Origin: Gimesia fumaroli
Lineage (GTDB): Bacteria; Planctomycetota; Planctomycetia; Planctomycetales; Planctomycetaceae
Length of the DNA stretch: 64,000 nt
Reading direction: 5' to 3'
Assembly (NCBI RefSeq): GCF_007754425.1
Contig: NZ_CP037452.1
Span: forward strand, 5,927,164 to 5,991,163
Part shown: piece after piece, positions 37,948-47,800 of the stretch
How the letters are laid out: the number at the start of each line of letters is the position of its first letter
Position numbering within the stretch: position 1 is the stretch's first letter
Position numbers and translations under genes: made by a program
Notes under the pieces: generated by a model
What the model was told of the DNA's origin: nothing
The model's input: the letters and a program-made list of their open reading frames with translations, nothing else
Databases searched by the model: none

Positions 37948-40287
37948 TTACTCTTTCCCGTCATCTTGCGGATAAAGCAATACGCGGTCGTGGCACAGCA
38001 GGATCAGGTCCTTGCGGTTGTCACCGGTCAGATCGGCGATCACGGCTTCCCGTGGATTAACGCCAGCCCGGTTAGAGCGCGAAAAGGTTTTCTCTTCAAA
38101 AACCTTGAAGTTCAAGGCATGCTTCAAATCCTGTTTCGCACCGAAGTTGAGAATCTCCACATGATGGGTGCGTGTATCGAGAATCACCAGATCAGACCGA
38201 CCATCGCTGTTCAGATCGCCGGCGACAGAATCGGTAAAGTAGGCCTGCGGCAGTTTTGATTCAAAGGAAGCTACTTCCTTCAATGTCGGAGGTGTCTGAC
38301 CAGAATAGAGAATCCCGAATTGTCCTCGTCCGAACAGTAACAGGTCAGGCCTTTGATCGCCGTTCAAGTCGGCCACATGCGCGGATATAAACGGAAATTC
38401 GCCAATTTCCACTTCTTTCCAGGGTCTGTAGACGTTGGACTCTTTCCGCAGAATACGAAGTTTCTCAACCCCCAGATCGACCAGCACGATTTCATCCCCC
38501 GGTTCCCCATCCAGGTCGATATTCACTGCACCGACAACACGGGCTTTGCTTTCGGGAGCATTGAACTGATCAACCACCTGCCATTGATTGGCCGAATTCA
38601 ATCTCAGTCGGCGGGCAAAGTTATTCTGCGCCGTCAGCACCCAGTCCCGTTTTTTGCCGCCGATAAATATGGATTCCGGTTTAATCTCATCCAGATTGAT
38701 TCCTCCGGAGGGTGCGATAAATTTGGGTGTTTGTCTTGGTGGCAGCGAGATCATTTTGGGTGATCGTGAGAGCCCGTAAAATGCCATGAGTTCAAAAATA
38801 CCGTCTCCGTTGGCGTCGAGCTTGACTAATGATTTGGGTGCATCCAAGCTGGGAGGATCGCTGGGGAACTCGTATTCGCTCCACTTCCCATCATTGCCCA
38901 GACGAAGTGCCTGCAGCTTATAACTATACCTGCTTTTGTTGCCGACTTTGGCGGCATAAATCAATTCGGGCGTCCGGTTCCCATCCAGGTCAGCCAGTTC
39001 AAAGGCCAGCGGCTCCCCTTTGATGGGCAGGATCTGGGGAAATGATAAACGTTGATTTTCCAACGAACTGACGCCGATAATTTTTTCGCGTTCGCTTAGT
39101 ACAAAGACTTCGCCCCGTCCGTCGCCGTTCACGTCTTCAATGCGTAACTGATCGACGCCCAGCAGACCGGGATATGTTTGTCCCAGGTCGAGGCCGCGAT
39201 CTTTGGTTTGCAGATAAACGAGCATTTGTGCTGTTTCCGGATCAGAAACGACAGCGTCGCTTAATCCATCGCCGTTGATATCTCCCAGATCAAAACCACG
39301 ATTGCGGCCTGAGCCTTCTTCGCCAAATCCATATAGCGTCAAACGTTTGGAGAGTTCGCTGTCTTGATTCTGTGTCTGTTCCAGCTGCTGCACTTTGAGA
39401 CGCCCGGTTTGTGAATCAATGGTCATGATTTCAGAACCCGGTTTGCCATCAATGTTCGACAGCGTAACAGAACGCGGGTTGGAAAGTTCAAACCGAATTT
39501 CCGGTCCCAGTTTTCCATCCTGCTTTTGCAGGCGGGCACATAAAATCTGGTTTTTTCCATCACGCGTAGCGTAGGTGAAATCGTTACGACCATCGCCGTT
39601 CAGGTCGGCAACCGCAGCCAACCCCAGCTTGGGAGACGTATTTAATATCGAGCGTGGCGTCTCCAGTTCACCCTGCGCGTTCTGCAGAATCTCGTAGGTA
39701 TGATTTTTAGCCAGAACGATTAAATCGTCTTTCTGATCGAAATTCAGATCGCCGGCAGCAATCGTCCACTGCGTTGGCAGCAAATCGGCAAGTCGAATTC
39801 GCTTGCGTTTGGTCCAGTCTCCCTTTTCCGACTGATAGCGAATAATCAAACGATCCGGCAGTGCAAGGTATGCCAGATCATTACGACCATCGCCGTTAAA
39901 GTCACCAACCGTCAGAGCAGAAACGGAAACGTCTACAGGCACCTTCACATGCTTCAAGCGAGCATCACTGGGAATGGAATTGACTCCGTCATCGGAATCA
40001 TCATTCACTTCCCGATCCCCGGCGGCACGCTGCTGTAAAATATCGATGCGGCTGTGGCTGTTATCGATCAGAATCAAGTCATTCAGATCATCGCCGTTCA
40101 TATCTTCCGCCAGCATATTGGAAGAACGGCTGGATAACTTGAAGAGTTCGAGAGGCTTGAATCCATAGAATTCGGCCAGATTGACTTTTTCGTCTGAATA
40201 AGCGGGATTCCCGTTCCCCCCGATCACGAAAGCCACTAACGCAAAGAAGCAAAAAACCTGGTCCGCTTTTCGTAAGCCGTTAAACAT
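37948..40287 (-). CDS. Secreted FG-GAP/VCBS repeat protein
   Basis: 779 residues with an N-terminal signal peptide (about 1-31). The rest is built from about eleven repeats with the calcium-binding core D-x-N-x-D-x-x-x-D, for example DFNGDGRNDLAYL, DLNGDGRNDFTYA and DINGDGLSDAVVS, each spaced about 60 residues apart. Such FG-GAP/VCBS repeats fold as integrin-like beta-propeller blades, so two propellers are likely. It is exported, probably to the cell surface or periplasm. No catalytic domain is visible. It is convergent with the DUF368 gene and downstream of sppA (74 bp) on the same strand. Confidence 0.88.
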   Translation of the reverse strand: MFNGLRKADQVFCFFALVAFVIGGNGNPAYSDEKVNLAEFYGFKPLELFKLSSRSSNMLAEDMNGDDLNDLILIDNSHSRIDILQQRAAGDREVNDDSDDGVNSIPSDARLKHVKVPVDVSVSALTVGDFNGDGRNDLAYLALPDRLIIRYQSEKGDWTKRKRIRLADLLPTQWTIAAGDLNFDQKDDLIVLAKNHTYEILQNAQGELETPRSILNTSPKLGLAAVADLNGDGRNDFTYATRDGKNQILCARLQKQDGKLGPEIRFELSNPRSVTLSNIDGKPGSEIMTIDSQTGRLKVQQLEQTQNQDSELSKRLTLYGFGEEGSGRNRGFDLGDINGDGLSDAVVSDPETAQMLVYLQTKDRGLDLGQTYPGLLGVDQLRIEDVNGDGRGEVFVLSEREKIIGVSSLENQRLSFPQILPIKGEPLAFELADLDGNRTPELIYAAKVGNKSRYSYKLQALRLGNDGKWSEYEFPSDPPSLDAPKSLVKLDANGDGIFELMAFYGLSRSPKMISLPPRQTPKFIAPSGGINLDEIKPESIFIGGKKRDWVLTAQNNFARRLRLNSANQWQVVDQFNAPESKARVVGAVNIDLDGEPGDEIVLVDLGVEKLRILRKESNVYRPWKEVEIGEFPFISAHVADLNGDQRPDLLLFGRGQFGILYSGQTPPTLKEVASFESKLPQAYFTDSVAGDLNSDGRSDLVILDTRTHHVEILNFGAKQDLKHALNFKVFEEKTFSRSNRAGVNPREAVIADLTGDNRKDLILLCHDRVLLYPQDDGKE

Positions 40288-40361
40288 CCTGTCTCCTCGT
40301 TCTCATATTTCTACTCTGGTCTTCAGTTTCAGAGTTGTAAAATCTTCAGACCAATTTTTTA

Positions 40362-42170
40362 CTAGTTCACACGAATCTGAAATGGCATCAGCGTGAGCGT
40401 TTTTTCCCGGGCCAGCAAGTTGATCAGATCCAGTTGTTTCAATTGCTGTGATAGTTCGGGAGAAAGGAGATTGAGCATGCGTGACATTTGCTGAGCCTGC
40501 CCGGCTTGTGCATCAATGGGGCCAAAAATCTGCTCAAAAGGACTGGTTGGACGGGGAAGAATTAACTTTTCAAATTTCTCACCATCCGGAATTTTACCGA
40601 GCTGGCGGGCGTGCTCGATGGCATCGTCCAGCGTTCCCAGTTGATCCACCAAGCCATTATTGAGCGCCATCGCCCCAGTATAAACGCGGCCTCTGGCCAG
40701 TTTTTCCAATGCGGTATACTCCATTTTTCGTCCCTCAGCGGCTTTTTCCGTAAACTGTTTATAGACGGCATACAGCAGCTTGGTCACAGCGGCCCGCTCT
40801 GATTCGGTAAAGCCGGTCATGGGGCTGAAGGTCCCACTGTTCTTGCCTCGTGAAATCACGCTGGTGGTAATTCCGATTTTGTTATACAGACCTTCCACAG
40901 CCAGTTTTCCACCTACCACACCAATCGATCCAGTCAACGTGCCTGGCTCTGCAAAGATGCGATTCGCGCCCATGGAAATATAATAACCACCGCTGGCGGC
41001 AACATCACCCATGCTGACCACAATTGGCTTGTCTGCTTCCTGCAGTGAGCGCCACATTAAATCACTGGCAAGAGCACTTCCCCCCGGGCTGTCGACCCGC
41101 AGGACGATCGCTTTGACCTGATCATCTTTGGCCGCTTTCTCAACAGCCTTGATGAAGGTATCAGAACCCAGCACATGCACACCCAGAAGTCCGCCTTGTG
41201 AACTGGAACCAGACATGATGGCGCCAGTGGCATAAATCACGGCAATCCTTGGTCCTGAACCAATGCGTTGTGAGGAATCGATGCCGGCTAGCAGATCCAT
41301 CAATTTAATCAGACCGGCGATCCCTGAAAAGTCGGTATCCGCTCGCTTTTTCGCATATTTCTTGATGATCCTGACTTCGGTCTTGGCTTTCCCTCCGGTG
41401 ATCAGCTTGGGGAGTTGGTCTTCATAAGCAATGTGATCAATAAGCCCTTTCTGTTTGGCATCCGTGGCCATATAGGGTCCGGCGTTGATCGCAGCTTCCA
41501 CTGCTTCAGCCGACATGCCTCTGGATTTGGAAATCATCTCTTTGATCTGACGGAAATAGTCATCCAGCAGTGCTTCCATCTCTTCTCGAAATGCGGGGCT
41601 CATATCCGTTCGCGTGTAGGGTTCCGCAGCCGACTTGTATTCTCCGACTCGCAAGACGTCCGGTTTGACATCCAGCCAGTCGAACAGGTTTTTATAGAAG
41701 CTGACCTCGGCGCGCATCCCGAGCAGAATCAGCGTGGCGGATTCTGGCATTACAATCTGGTCGCAAGCAGTTGCGATCAGATAATCTTTCGTCATGCCCG
41801 ACTCAATCCAGGCATATACTTTTTTCTTACCTTTTCGGACTTTGAAAATGGCTTCGCGTAATTCGTTGATTTTCGCCCAGCCCAGTTGAGTGCCCTTCAA
41901 ATGCAGAATGACGCCTTGCAGGGATTTATCCTCGGCTGCTTTTTCCAGTCGCCCGGTGACCTTTGAAAGCGACTCGGTCACATCACCGAACAGCCCCGGC
42001 ATCTGGGGGCCTTCAGGATAGGAGCCTTTAATAATAATGTGTGCCCAGTTTTCCCGCGTGGGCTTGGCTTTTTCCTCGGCGGCTGAAGCGGAATCCAGCA
42101 TGAAACAGCAGCTACACCCCAAAACCAGAGCGAATAGTAACCATCGATTTTTCAGGAACGACATCGACAT
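40362..42170 (-). CDS. sppA: Signal peptide peptidase SppA, long (67 kDa) type
   Basis: 602-residue S49 serine protease with two tandem SppA domains, the long form. There is a signal/anchor segment at residues 1-30. The catalytic lysine is Lys179 in VGEYKSAAEPY and the nucleophile is Ser393 in DVAASGGYYIS, matching the Lys/Ser dyad of E. coli SppA. These enzymes degrade leftover signal peptides at the membrane. It lies upstream of the FG-GAP gene. The region 42171-42480 upstream (310 bases, divergent with the next gene) holds no feature that I recognise. Confidence 0.95.
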   Translation of the reverse strand: MSMSFLKNRWLLFALVLGCSCCFMLDSASAAEEKAKPTRENWAHIIIKGSYPEGPQMPGLFGDVTESLSKVTGRLEKAAEDKSLQGVILHLKGTQLGWAKINELREAIFKVRKGKKKVYAWIESGMTKDYLIATACDQIVMPESATLILLGMRAEVSFYKNLFDWLDVKPDVLRVGEYKSAAEPYTRTDMSPAFREEMEALLDDYFRQIKEMISKSRGMSAEAVEAAINAGPYMATDAKQKGLIDHIAYEDQLPKLITGGKAKTEVRIIKKYAKKRADTDFSGIAGLIKLMDLLAGIDSSQRIGSGPRIAVIYATGAIMSGSSSQGGLLGVHVLGSDTFIKAVEKAAKDDQVKAIVLRVDSPGGSALASDLMWRSLQEADKPIVVSMGDVAASGGYYISMGANRIFAEPGTLTGSIGVVGGKLAVEGLYNKIGITTSVISRGKNSGTFSPMTGFTESERAAVTKLLYAVYKQFTEKAAEGRKMEYTALEKLARGRVYTGAMALNNGLVDQLGTLDDAIEHARQLGKIPDGEKFEKLILPRPTSPFEQIFGPIDAQAGQAQQMSRMLNLLSPELSQQLKQLDLINLLAREKTLTLMPFQIRVN

Positions 42171-42480
42171 CAGAAATCTCCAGTAGAGGGGACGTATGTA
42201 TTGTTAGCAGAGCAGGAACCGGCTTCTCAACATTCCGGGAAACGTTAAAACCGTGTTAACTCCTACAAGCAGTCTAAGGCCAAAGACGGGCAACGGTCAA
42301 GAAAGAGTTGACTGATGCTCCCGTTATTCGCTCTGAAAGTGATTCGCTTGGGAAAATTCCTGCCGGAAAATCCGAAAAGTGTTGTCAGGGGATGCCTCTT
42401 TTGTCACACTGGAGTCTTAAGTTCTGACTGTAATTGACCGTCTCCCTTCGTTTTCTGTGTTCAGCTCTGGTTTTCACAAT
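42171..42480. other. Intergenic region between divergent sppA and secreted-protein gene
   Basis: 310 bases that should carry both promoters. No repeat, terminator or coding frame is supported. Confidence 0.35.
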
Positions 42481-43290
42481 ATGTCTGTCCGATCAATCTT
42501 TCTTGCCGTTTGTCTGGTAGTTTCCTGTTCGAGTTCCCTGTTTGCACAAGGGTTGATCTGGGAATTGCCCCCCGATGGTTCCTGGGTCCGATTTGAAGGC
42601 ACTTATGAAAAAGAGATGCCAGGACCGGAATCCAACGATTTGAATGCCAAACTTCAATGGACGCGACATCTGATTATCAGTTCGGTCGGTTCCGAAATGG
42701 CGGAATTCGAAGGTGCACAAACAGCGTGTCGCTGGCTTGAATTCAAGTGTATTACCGGCAAGGCGACGGAATCAGGGGTCGCCCCGGGCGTCTCCGGTCC
42801 GCGGATTTATAAAGTGCTTGTTCCGGAATCTGCGGTCAGCGGCCAGCTGGTAGACAAACAAAATATTCCGATCACGTTTCTCCCGATTATTCGTGGCTAT
42901 CGAAAAATCGGTGATCGGGACGTGGAACCTTTGAAAACGAATGTGCTGCGATTCTACCCGATGATCACCATGCTCGAACATTACACCAAATGGGATTCGG
43001 AAGGCGAAGCAACAACCGTGGAAACCCCAGCCGGGGCTGTTTCTGCCCGTGAATTTAAGGGGACCTTCATGAGCGAAAGCCCCAGTGCCCGCTCTAAAAA
43101 TGAAGGCACCATCTGGCGTACGAAAGAAATTCCCTTTGGTCTGGCGAAATGGACCGTGGAAATCACACGGGAAACCAAAGGGGGGACACAACCCCGGTCC
43201 GAGTTCAAAATGACATCGCGGATTCATGTAGCGATGTCGGCCCATGAAGTCGGAAAAAATGCCGAGAGCGAGTTGCCCGCGTCCCGTTAA
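42481..43290 (+). CDS. Secreted protein of unknown function
   Basis: 269 residues from the ATG at 42481, with signal peptide MSVRSIFLAVCLVVSCSSSL ending at FAQ. A GTG eight codons earlier is possible but less likely. The mature part starts with LIWELPPDGSWVRFEGTY and is beta-rich with many charged residues; no motif or family is recognised. Similar 'Trp-x-x-Pro-x-x-Gly-x-W-V' proteins occur in planctomycetes, by my recollection. The neighbours give no functional hint. Confidence 0.75.
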   Translation: MSVRSIFLAVCLVVSCSSSLFAQGLIWELPPDGSWVRFEGTYEKEMPGPESNDLNAKLQWTRHLIISSVGSEMAEFEGAQTACRWLEFKCITGKATESGVAPGVSGPRIYKVLVPESAVSGQLVDKQNIPITFLPIIRGYRKIGDRDVEPLKTNVLRFYPMITMLEHYTKWDSEGEATTVETPAGAVSAREFKGTFMSESPSARSKNEGTIWRTKEIPFGLAKWTVEITRETKGGTQPRSEFKMTSRIHVAMSAHEVGKNAESELPASR

Positions 43291-43575
43291 TCGATGCCCG
43301 TTCTGCCCCTTGTGCGTTCTCAAATCAGACCTGGCGCTCCTGGTCCGAGCTATTAGGGGTGGAAAACAGGAATTCCCACAGGCATTTGCCCCAGATTCCC
43401 TGGCGATTTGTAAACAAAGCTATCAGAGACTTGACGCTTTCCACTCAGGTGAAAAGAATCAGGTGTTTTCGAACATCTTAGAGTTCCCGGTGTCATAGCA
43501 GGGAATTTGAGCCGATCTGAATCTGGTTTTCAGATCCAAACTGTTTTATTCATTCAGACTACAAAGATCACAATT

Positions 43576-44775
43576 ATGTCGATGCAGCTCTCCTCCACTG
43601 TCCAGAAACTAAAACCCTCTGCCACAATCGCAGCTGCTGCCAAAGCGAAGGAATTAAAAAACACGGGCGTCAAAGTCTACGAGTTCACGCTGGGAGAGCC
43701 CGATTTCAATACGCCGGACCACATTTGTGACGCTGCCAAAGCAGCGATGGACGCGGGGCAGACACATTACACTCCCGCCGCGGGAACCCCGGAAGTCAAA
43801 CAGGCGATCTGCGATGCCTATCAGCGTGACTATGGTTTCAGCTTTCAACCCAATCAGGTGGTGGTCTCCAATGGCGCCAAGCACTCGATTCATAATGTGT
43901 TGACTGCGCTGTGTGGCCCCGGCGATGAAGTGATCATTCCCACCCCTTACTGGGTCAGTTACAGCGCCTTGGTCGAACTAACGGGAGCGACTCCTGTGAT
44001 GGTCGAAACGACCGAAGAGAGTGGTTTCTGCATGAGTGCCGAACAATTCAAACAGGCGATTTCGCCGAAAACGAAATTGATGATGCTCAACAATCCCTGT
44101 AACCCAACCGGAGCCGCCTACCCGGTGGAAGCACTCGAAGCACTGGCACGCGTCGCGGTGGAAAAAGATATCGCCGTGCTGTCAGATGAGATCTACGAAA
44201 AACTGATCTACGAAGGTTCGGAATTTCGCAGCTTTGCTTCCTTCGGCCCGGACGTCGCCGAACGGACAATTATCGTCAGCGGCGTCAGTAAAGCCTACGC
44301 GATGACCGGCTGGCGGATTGGCTGGACGATTGCTCCCGTCGAACTGACGGCAGCGATGACCAAACTGCAGAGCCAGGAAACATCAAATCCCTGCAGCATC
44401 AGCCAGGCCGCAACGATTGCTGCTTTAAGCGGACCTCAGGAAAGCGTGGCGGCGATGCTGGAAGCGTTTAAGGAACGCCGAGCCTATGTTCTGGAACGCT
44501 TACGAAAATTCCCGGACATCAGTTTTGCTGAACCGGGGGGCGCGTTTTATGCATTCTTCAACGTAAGTGCCCACTTCAATAAGCCACTGGGTGGCGGCAA
44601 GGTCGTCAAAGACTCCAGCGAATTTTGCACCGCACTGCTGGAAGAAGCTCATGTTGCATTAGTGACCGGCGACGCCTTTGGTGCCCCGGGTTATGTTCGG
44701 CTTTCGTTTGCTACGGATCTCAAAACACTGGAAGAAGGCTTGGATCGGATCGAACAGTTTCTGTCGCCCGCTTAA
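43576..44775 (+). CDS. Aspartate aminotransferase (class I, PLP-dependent)
   Basis: 399 residues from the ATG at 43576; the frame is open from 43507 but those residues are not family-like. It is a fold-type I aminotransferase of the aspartate/prephenate subgroup (Ib). Marks are LGEPDFNTPDHI, YTPAAGTPEVKQAI, NNPCNPTGA, and SGVSKAYAMTGWRIGW with PLP-binding Lys239. It transfers amino groups between aspartate and 2-oxoglutarate and may also serve prephenate. A clear terminator follows. Confidence 0.95.
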   Translation: MSMQLSSTVQKLKPSATIAAAAKAKELKNTGVKVYEFTLGEPDFNTPDHICDAAKAAMDAGQTHYTPAAGTPEVKQAICDAYQRDYGFSFQPNQVVVSNGAKHSIHNVLTALCGPGDEVIIPTPYWVSYSALVELTGATPVMVETTEESGFCMSAEQFKQAISPKTKLMMLNNPCNPTGAAYPVEALEALARVAVEKDIAVLSDEIYEKLIYEGSEFRSFASFGPDVAERTIIVSGVSKAYAMTGWRIGWTIAPVELTAAMTKLQSQETSNPCSISQAATIAALSGPQESVAAMLEAFKERRAYVLERLRKFPDISFAEPGGAFYAFFNVSAHFNKPLGGGKVVKDSSEFCTALLEEAHVALVTGDAFGAPGYVRLSFATDLKTLEEGLDRIEQFLSPA

Positions 44776-44804
44776 ATAAAATAAAGTTGAACCGTCTATT
44801 AAAG

Positions 44805-44838
44805 AAGGCCATCCTGAATCACTCAGGATGGCCTTTTC
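44805..44838 (+). terminator. Rho-independent terminator after aminotransferase gene
   Basis: A perfect 13-bp stem (44805-44817 with 44823-44835) with a 5-base loop ATCAC, followed by TTTTCG. It lies 29 bases past the aminotransferase stop, and the A-run on the other side lets it also serve the convergent large gene ending at 44877. Confidence 0.9.
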
Positions 44839-44876
44839 GTTTTAACAGAGTTTCAAATCATACCCAGTGAGGGAGA

Positions 44877-47800
44877 TTAGAATTGTCCCCAACCGAAGGG
44901 TAGTTCGCCTGTAATTGTTCCCGGCAGGAGTACACCATTTGCATCGTTCGGCGTAGTCACGAAAGGATTGGTATCCAGAGTGAAGATTCCCAGATCCCCG
45001 GTACTATCAACTCGGAAGGTACTTGCTCCCAGACCAGAGTACCGGAAGTCGGCAGGTCCTGTCGTTCCCGGTGCATTCAGGTTGGGAATACGAACGGCCA
45101 GACGTTGTGCATTACGACGTCTTGACGTTGACGTGAATGGTCCTGGGCTGGCAACGTTGTTCAAACGTGATTTAAACGTATCAGCGTTGTCATAGAAGGC
45201 TCCAATGTTGGTTGTATCAGAGGACAGAATCGTATTGCCGTCCCAGTCCAGGTCGAGACGAGCCAGAGGATCGGTTCGGAATGCAGTGATGGCAGTTGGG
45301 TTGATCGTATTACCCCAGGTTCCCGCTGTGGTAGTCGGGTCTACCGTAGAAGCGAATGATTCGAAGTACACATCATCACCCAGGTTACCCGTTAAACTGT
45401 TATTGGTTGCCGTCATGATCACACCAGAGTTCAGGAAGTTCCCAAGACCGTCACTGGCAAACCCGCCTGAGGTTGTGGTACTGCTAAAGGATCGTGTGGT
45501 ACCAACCCGAACGACTAAACCGGTCGAACTGAAGCCACTGTTGATACCGTTATCAACAACAATGTTGCTGTCCATACTGAACCTCAGATAGACATCTCTT
45601 AAAGTACTTCCCATATTAGCCAGTGGATCTGTTGCCGGATCTGTCTGGTTTTGTGCATCATCCGCTGTGTAGACCACGTAGATACCTTCCAGGTCGTTGC
45701 GGTTCACGATATTGTTGTTAAACGTGATCGCAGTTTCGGAATACGAACCGCCGTTACCCGGTCGGGCTAAGACATCGAAACCACGACCATTGTTGAAGTC
45801 GATCACGTTGCCAGTGATATTCACAGTAAATACATCGGTAGGATTAAACGAAGAGGACACATTCGAGTACTCGATACCATCCCCCTGGTTCATCGTAATA
45901 TCGTTATTGGAAATCGTGATCACGTTCGCATGGTCTTCACTGAAATCTTCCAGATCCAGGTCGATACCGTGTACCGTGTTTTCAGCAATCATGTTACGAG
46001 CGACTGTGACGCTACCCGATCCTGTGATATTCACACCGTCTTGCGTGTTATTCTGGATGAGGTTACCCAGTGCAGGATCCGCGGCATCACCAATGACCAG
46101 ACCGTTGGAAGCGGCTTGCAGATCGATACCATTGGCACCGTTATTGGAGATATTGTTAACCGTCCAGGCCCCTGTCACAAAACGTTCGTCGGCGAAAGAG
46201 TTTTGCAGTTCGGTGGTTAGGATACCATTGCTGGTGTTACCAGTAATGGTGTTCCGCGTCATGTTCGCAGACAAGCCGGCATCGGCTTCCACTCTCAGTT
46301 CAACACCATTCTGCATATTGCCTGTGATTGTGTTGTCGTTAATTGTATAGGTGTCTGTCTTACTTGCACTTGAGGATGTCAAAGCGATACCGTCCAGAGT
46401 GTTGCCGGTCATCATGTTGAATCGAATGAGAGTGTTAGTAATGACACCATCAGCCGTTCGCGTCATTTCCATACCGTTTCCACCATTCGCAGTAAACAGG
46501 TTTCCAAAGGCAGCGGTTGTACCACCGATGGTCACATTATTGACTATCGCAAAGTCACCCAGGTTGTTTCCGGTAGCATCGATTCTTAAACCGGAAGCAG
46601 CACTGTTCTGGAACACGTTTCGTTGAATCGTGCCAGTAAAGGTAGCTGTATCGCTCATCAGGAACCCAACTCCTTCACCGTTGAAATTCGCATTCAAAGT
46701 GGTGTCGTTTGTTGTGTCAAAGATCTGTTGGTCGATATCAACCTGATTCGTAGTATTTCCTTGAAGTTCCAGGCCGATGTGGGCATCGCCGTTGTTCATG
46801 AAGGTATTGGCAAGAGAATTGTCTATCGCTGCCAGGCTTCCAAATGCCAGAGTCACCCCGCCATTTCCACCGACGGTCGTTGTACCGCCAACAGTACCAC
46901 CAACACCAAAACCAGCACCGAGATCAGCTCCAGCAGGTGCACGCCCGATAAAGGTATTGCGGGTAATGCTTGCCGTTGTTCTGACATCGCTGGAACCAAA
47001 CAGAATTCCTGCAGTCCCAAGTGTATCGCGATTGAAGTTGTTCATATCAATGCTACCCAGGGTATTGACCGCTGTATTGGTCCCCCCCATCGCAGATCCA
47101 CTAATGAACATGCCTGCTTCGGTGTTATTGCTGAAATCATTCATTGTAATCAATGCGGTTGTAAAGACACCGCCGTTGTTGTTGGTGATACTCATACCGT
47201 GGCGGGTGTTGCCTGTGAATGAGTTATTTGAGATAGATGGAGACGCAATCGTAGTGAAATCGATCGTACCTGTTGTCAAGGTGTTAGCAAAACCATCCTG
47301 TCCGTTGCCGGTGGCCGTGTTGTTCACAATCTGACCGCCAATCGTACCGTTATTCAACGTATTCAGGCTGATCCCGTTTTGGCCGTTGCTGTTGAACAGG
47401 TTGGCTGCGGTATTCACGCTTCCCATGCTCAGGTTGATTGTGGAACCCACACCATCGGCTGTCGCCACAAAACCATCTGTCGTATTGTTGCTGGCATTGA
47501 TCGTCGTCAGCCCCAGATCAAGAGCGCCGTTTCCGTTCATGTCTTCCCCGGGATCAAGAACGCCGTTTCCATTTGCATCTTCCGTGACGGCTGAGATCGT
47601 ACCACCTGCAGTCGCATCAAAGGCGATACCGATGCCTGTGTTACCCGTCGCTGTGATCGTATCAAAGCTGCGGAAGATGATTGAACCGCCATTCGCATTC
47701 ACATGCAAACCGGTATTCGGGTTGATATTGTTATTGAAGGTATTATTGGAGAAGTCTGTTTCAATCATTCCCCCATTCTCTGTCAGAATCATCCCGGTAC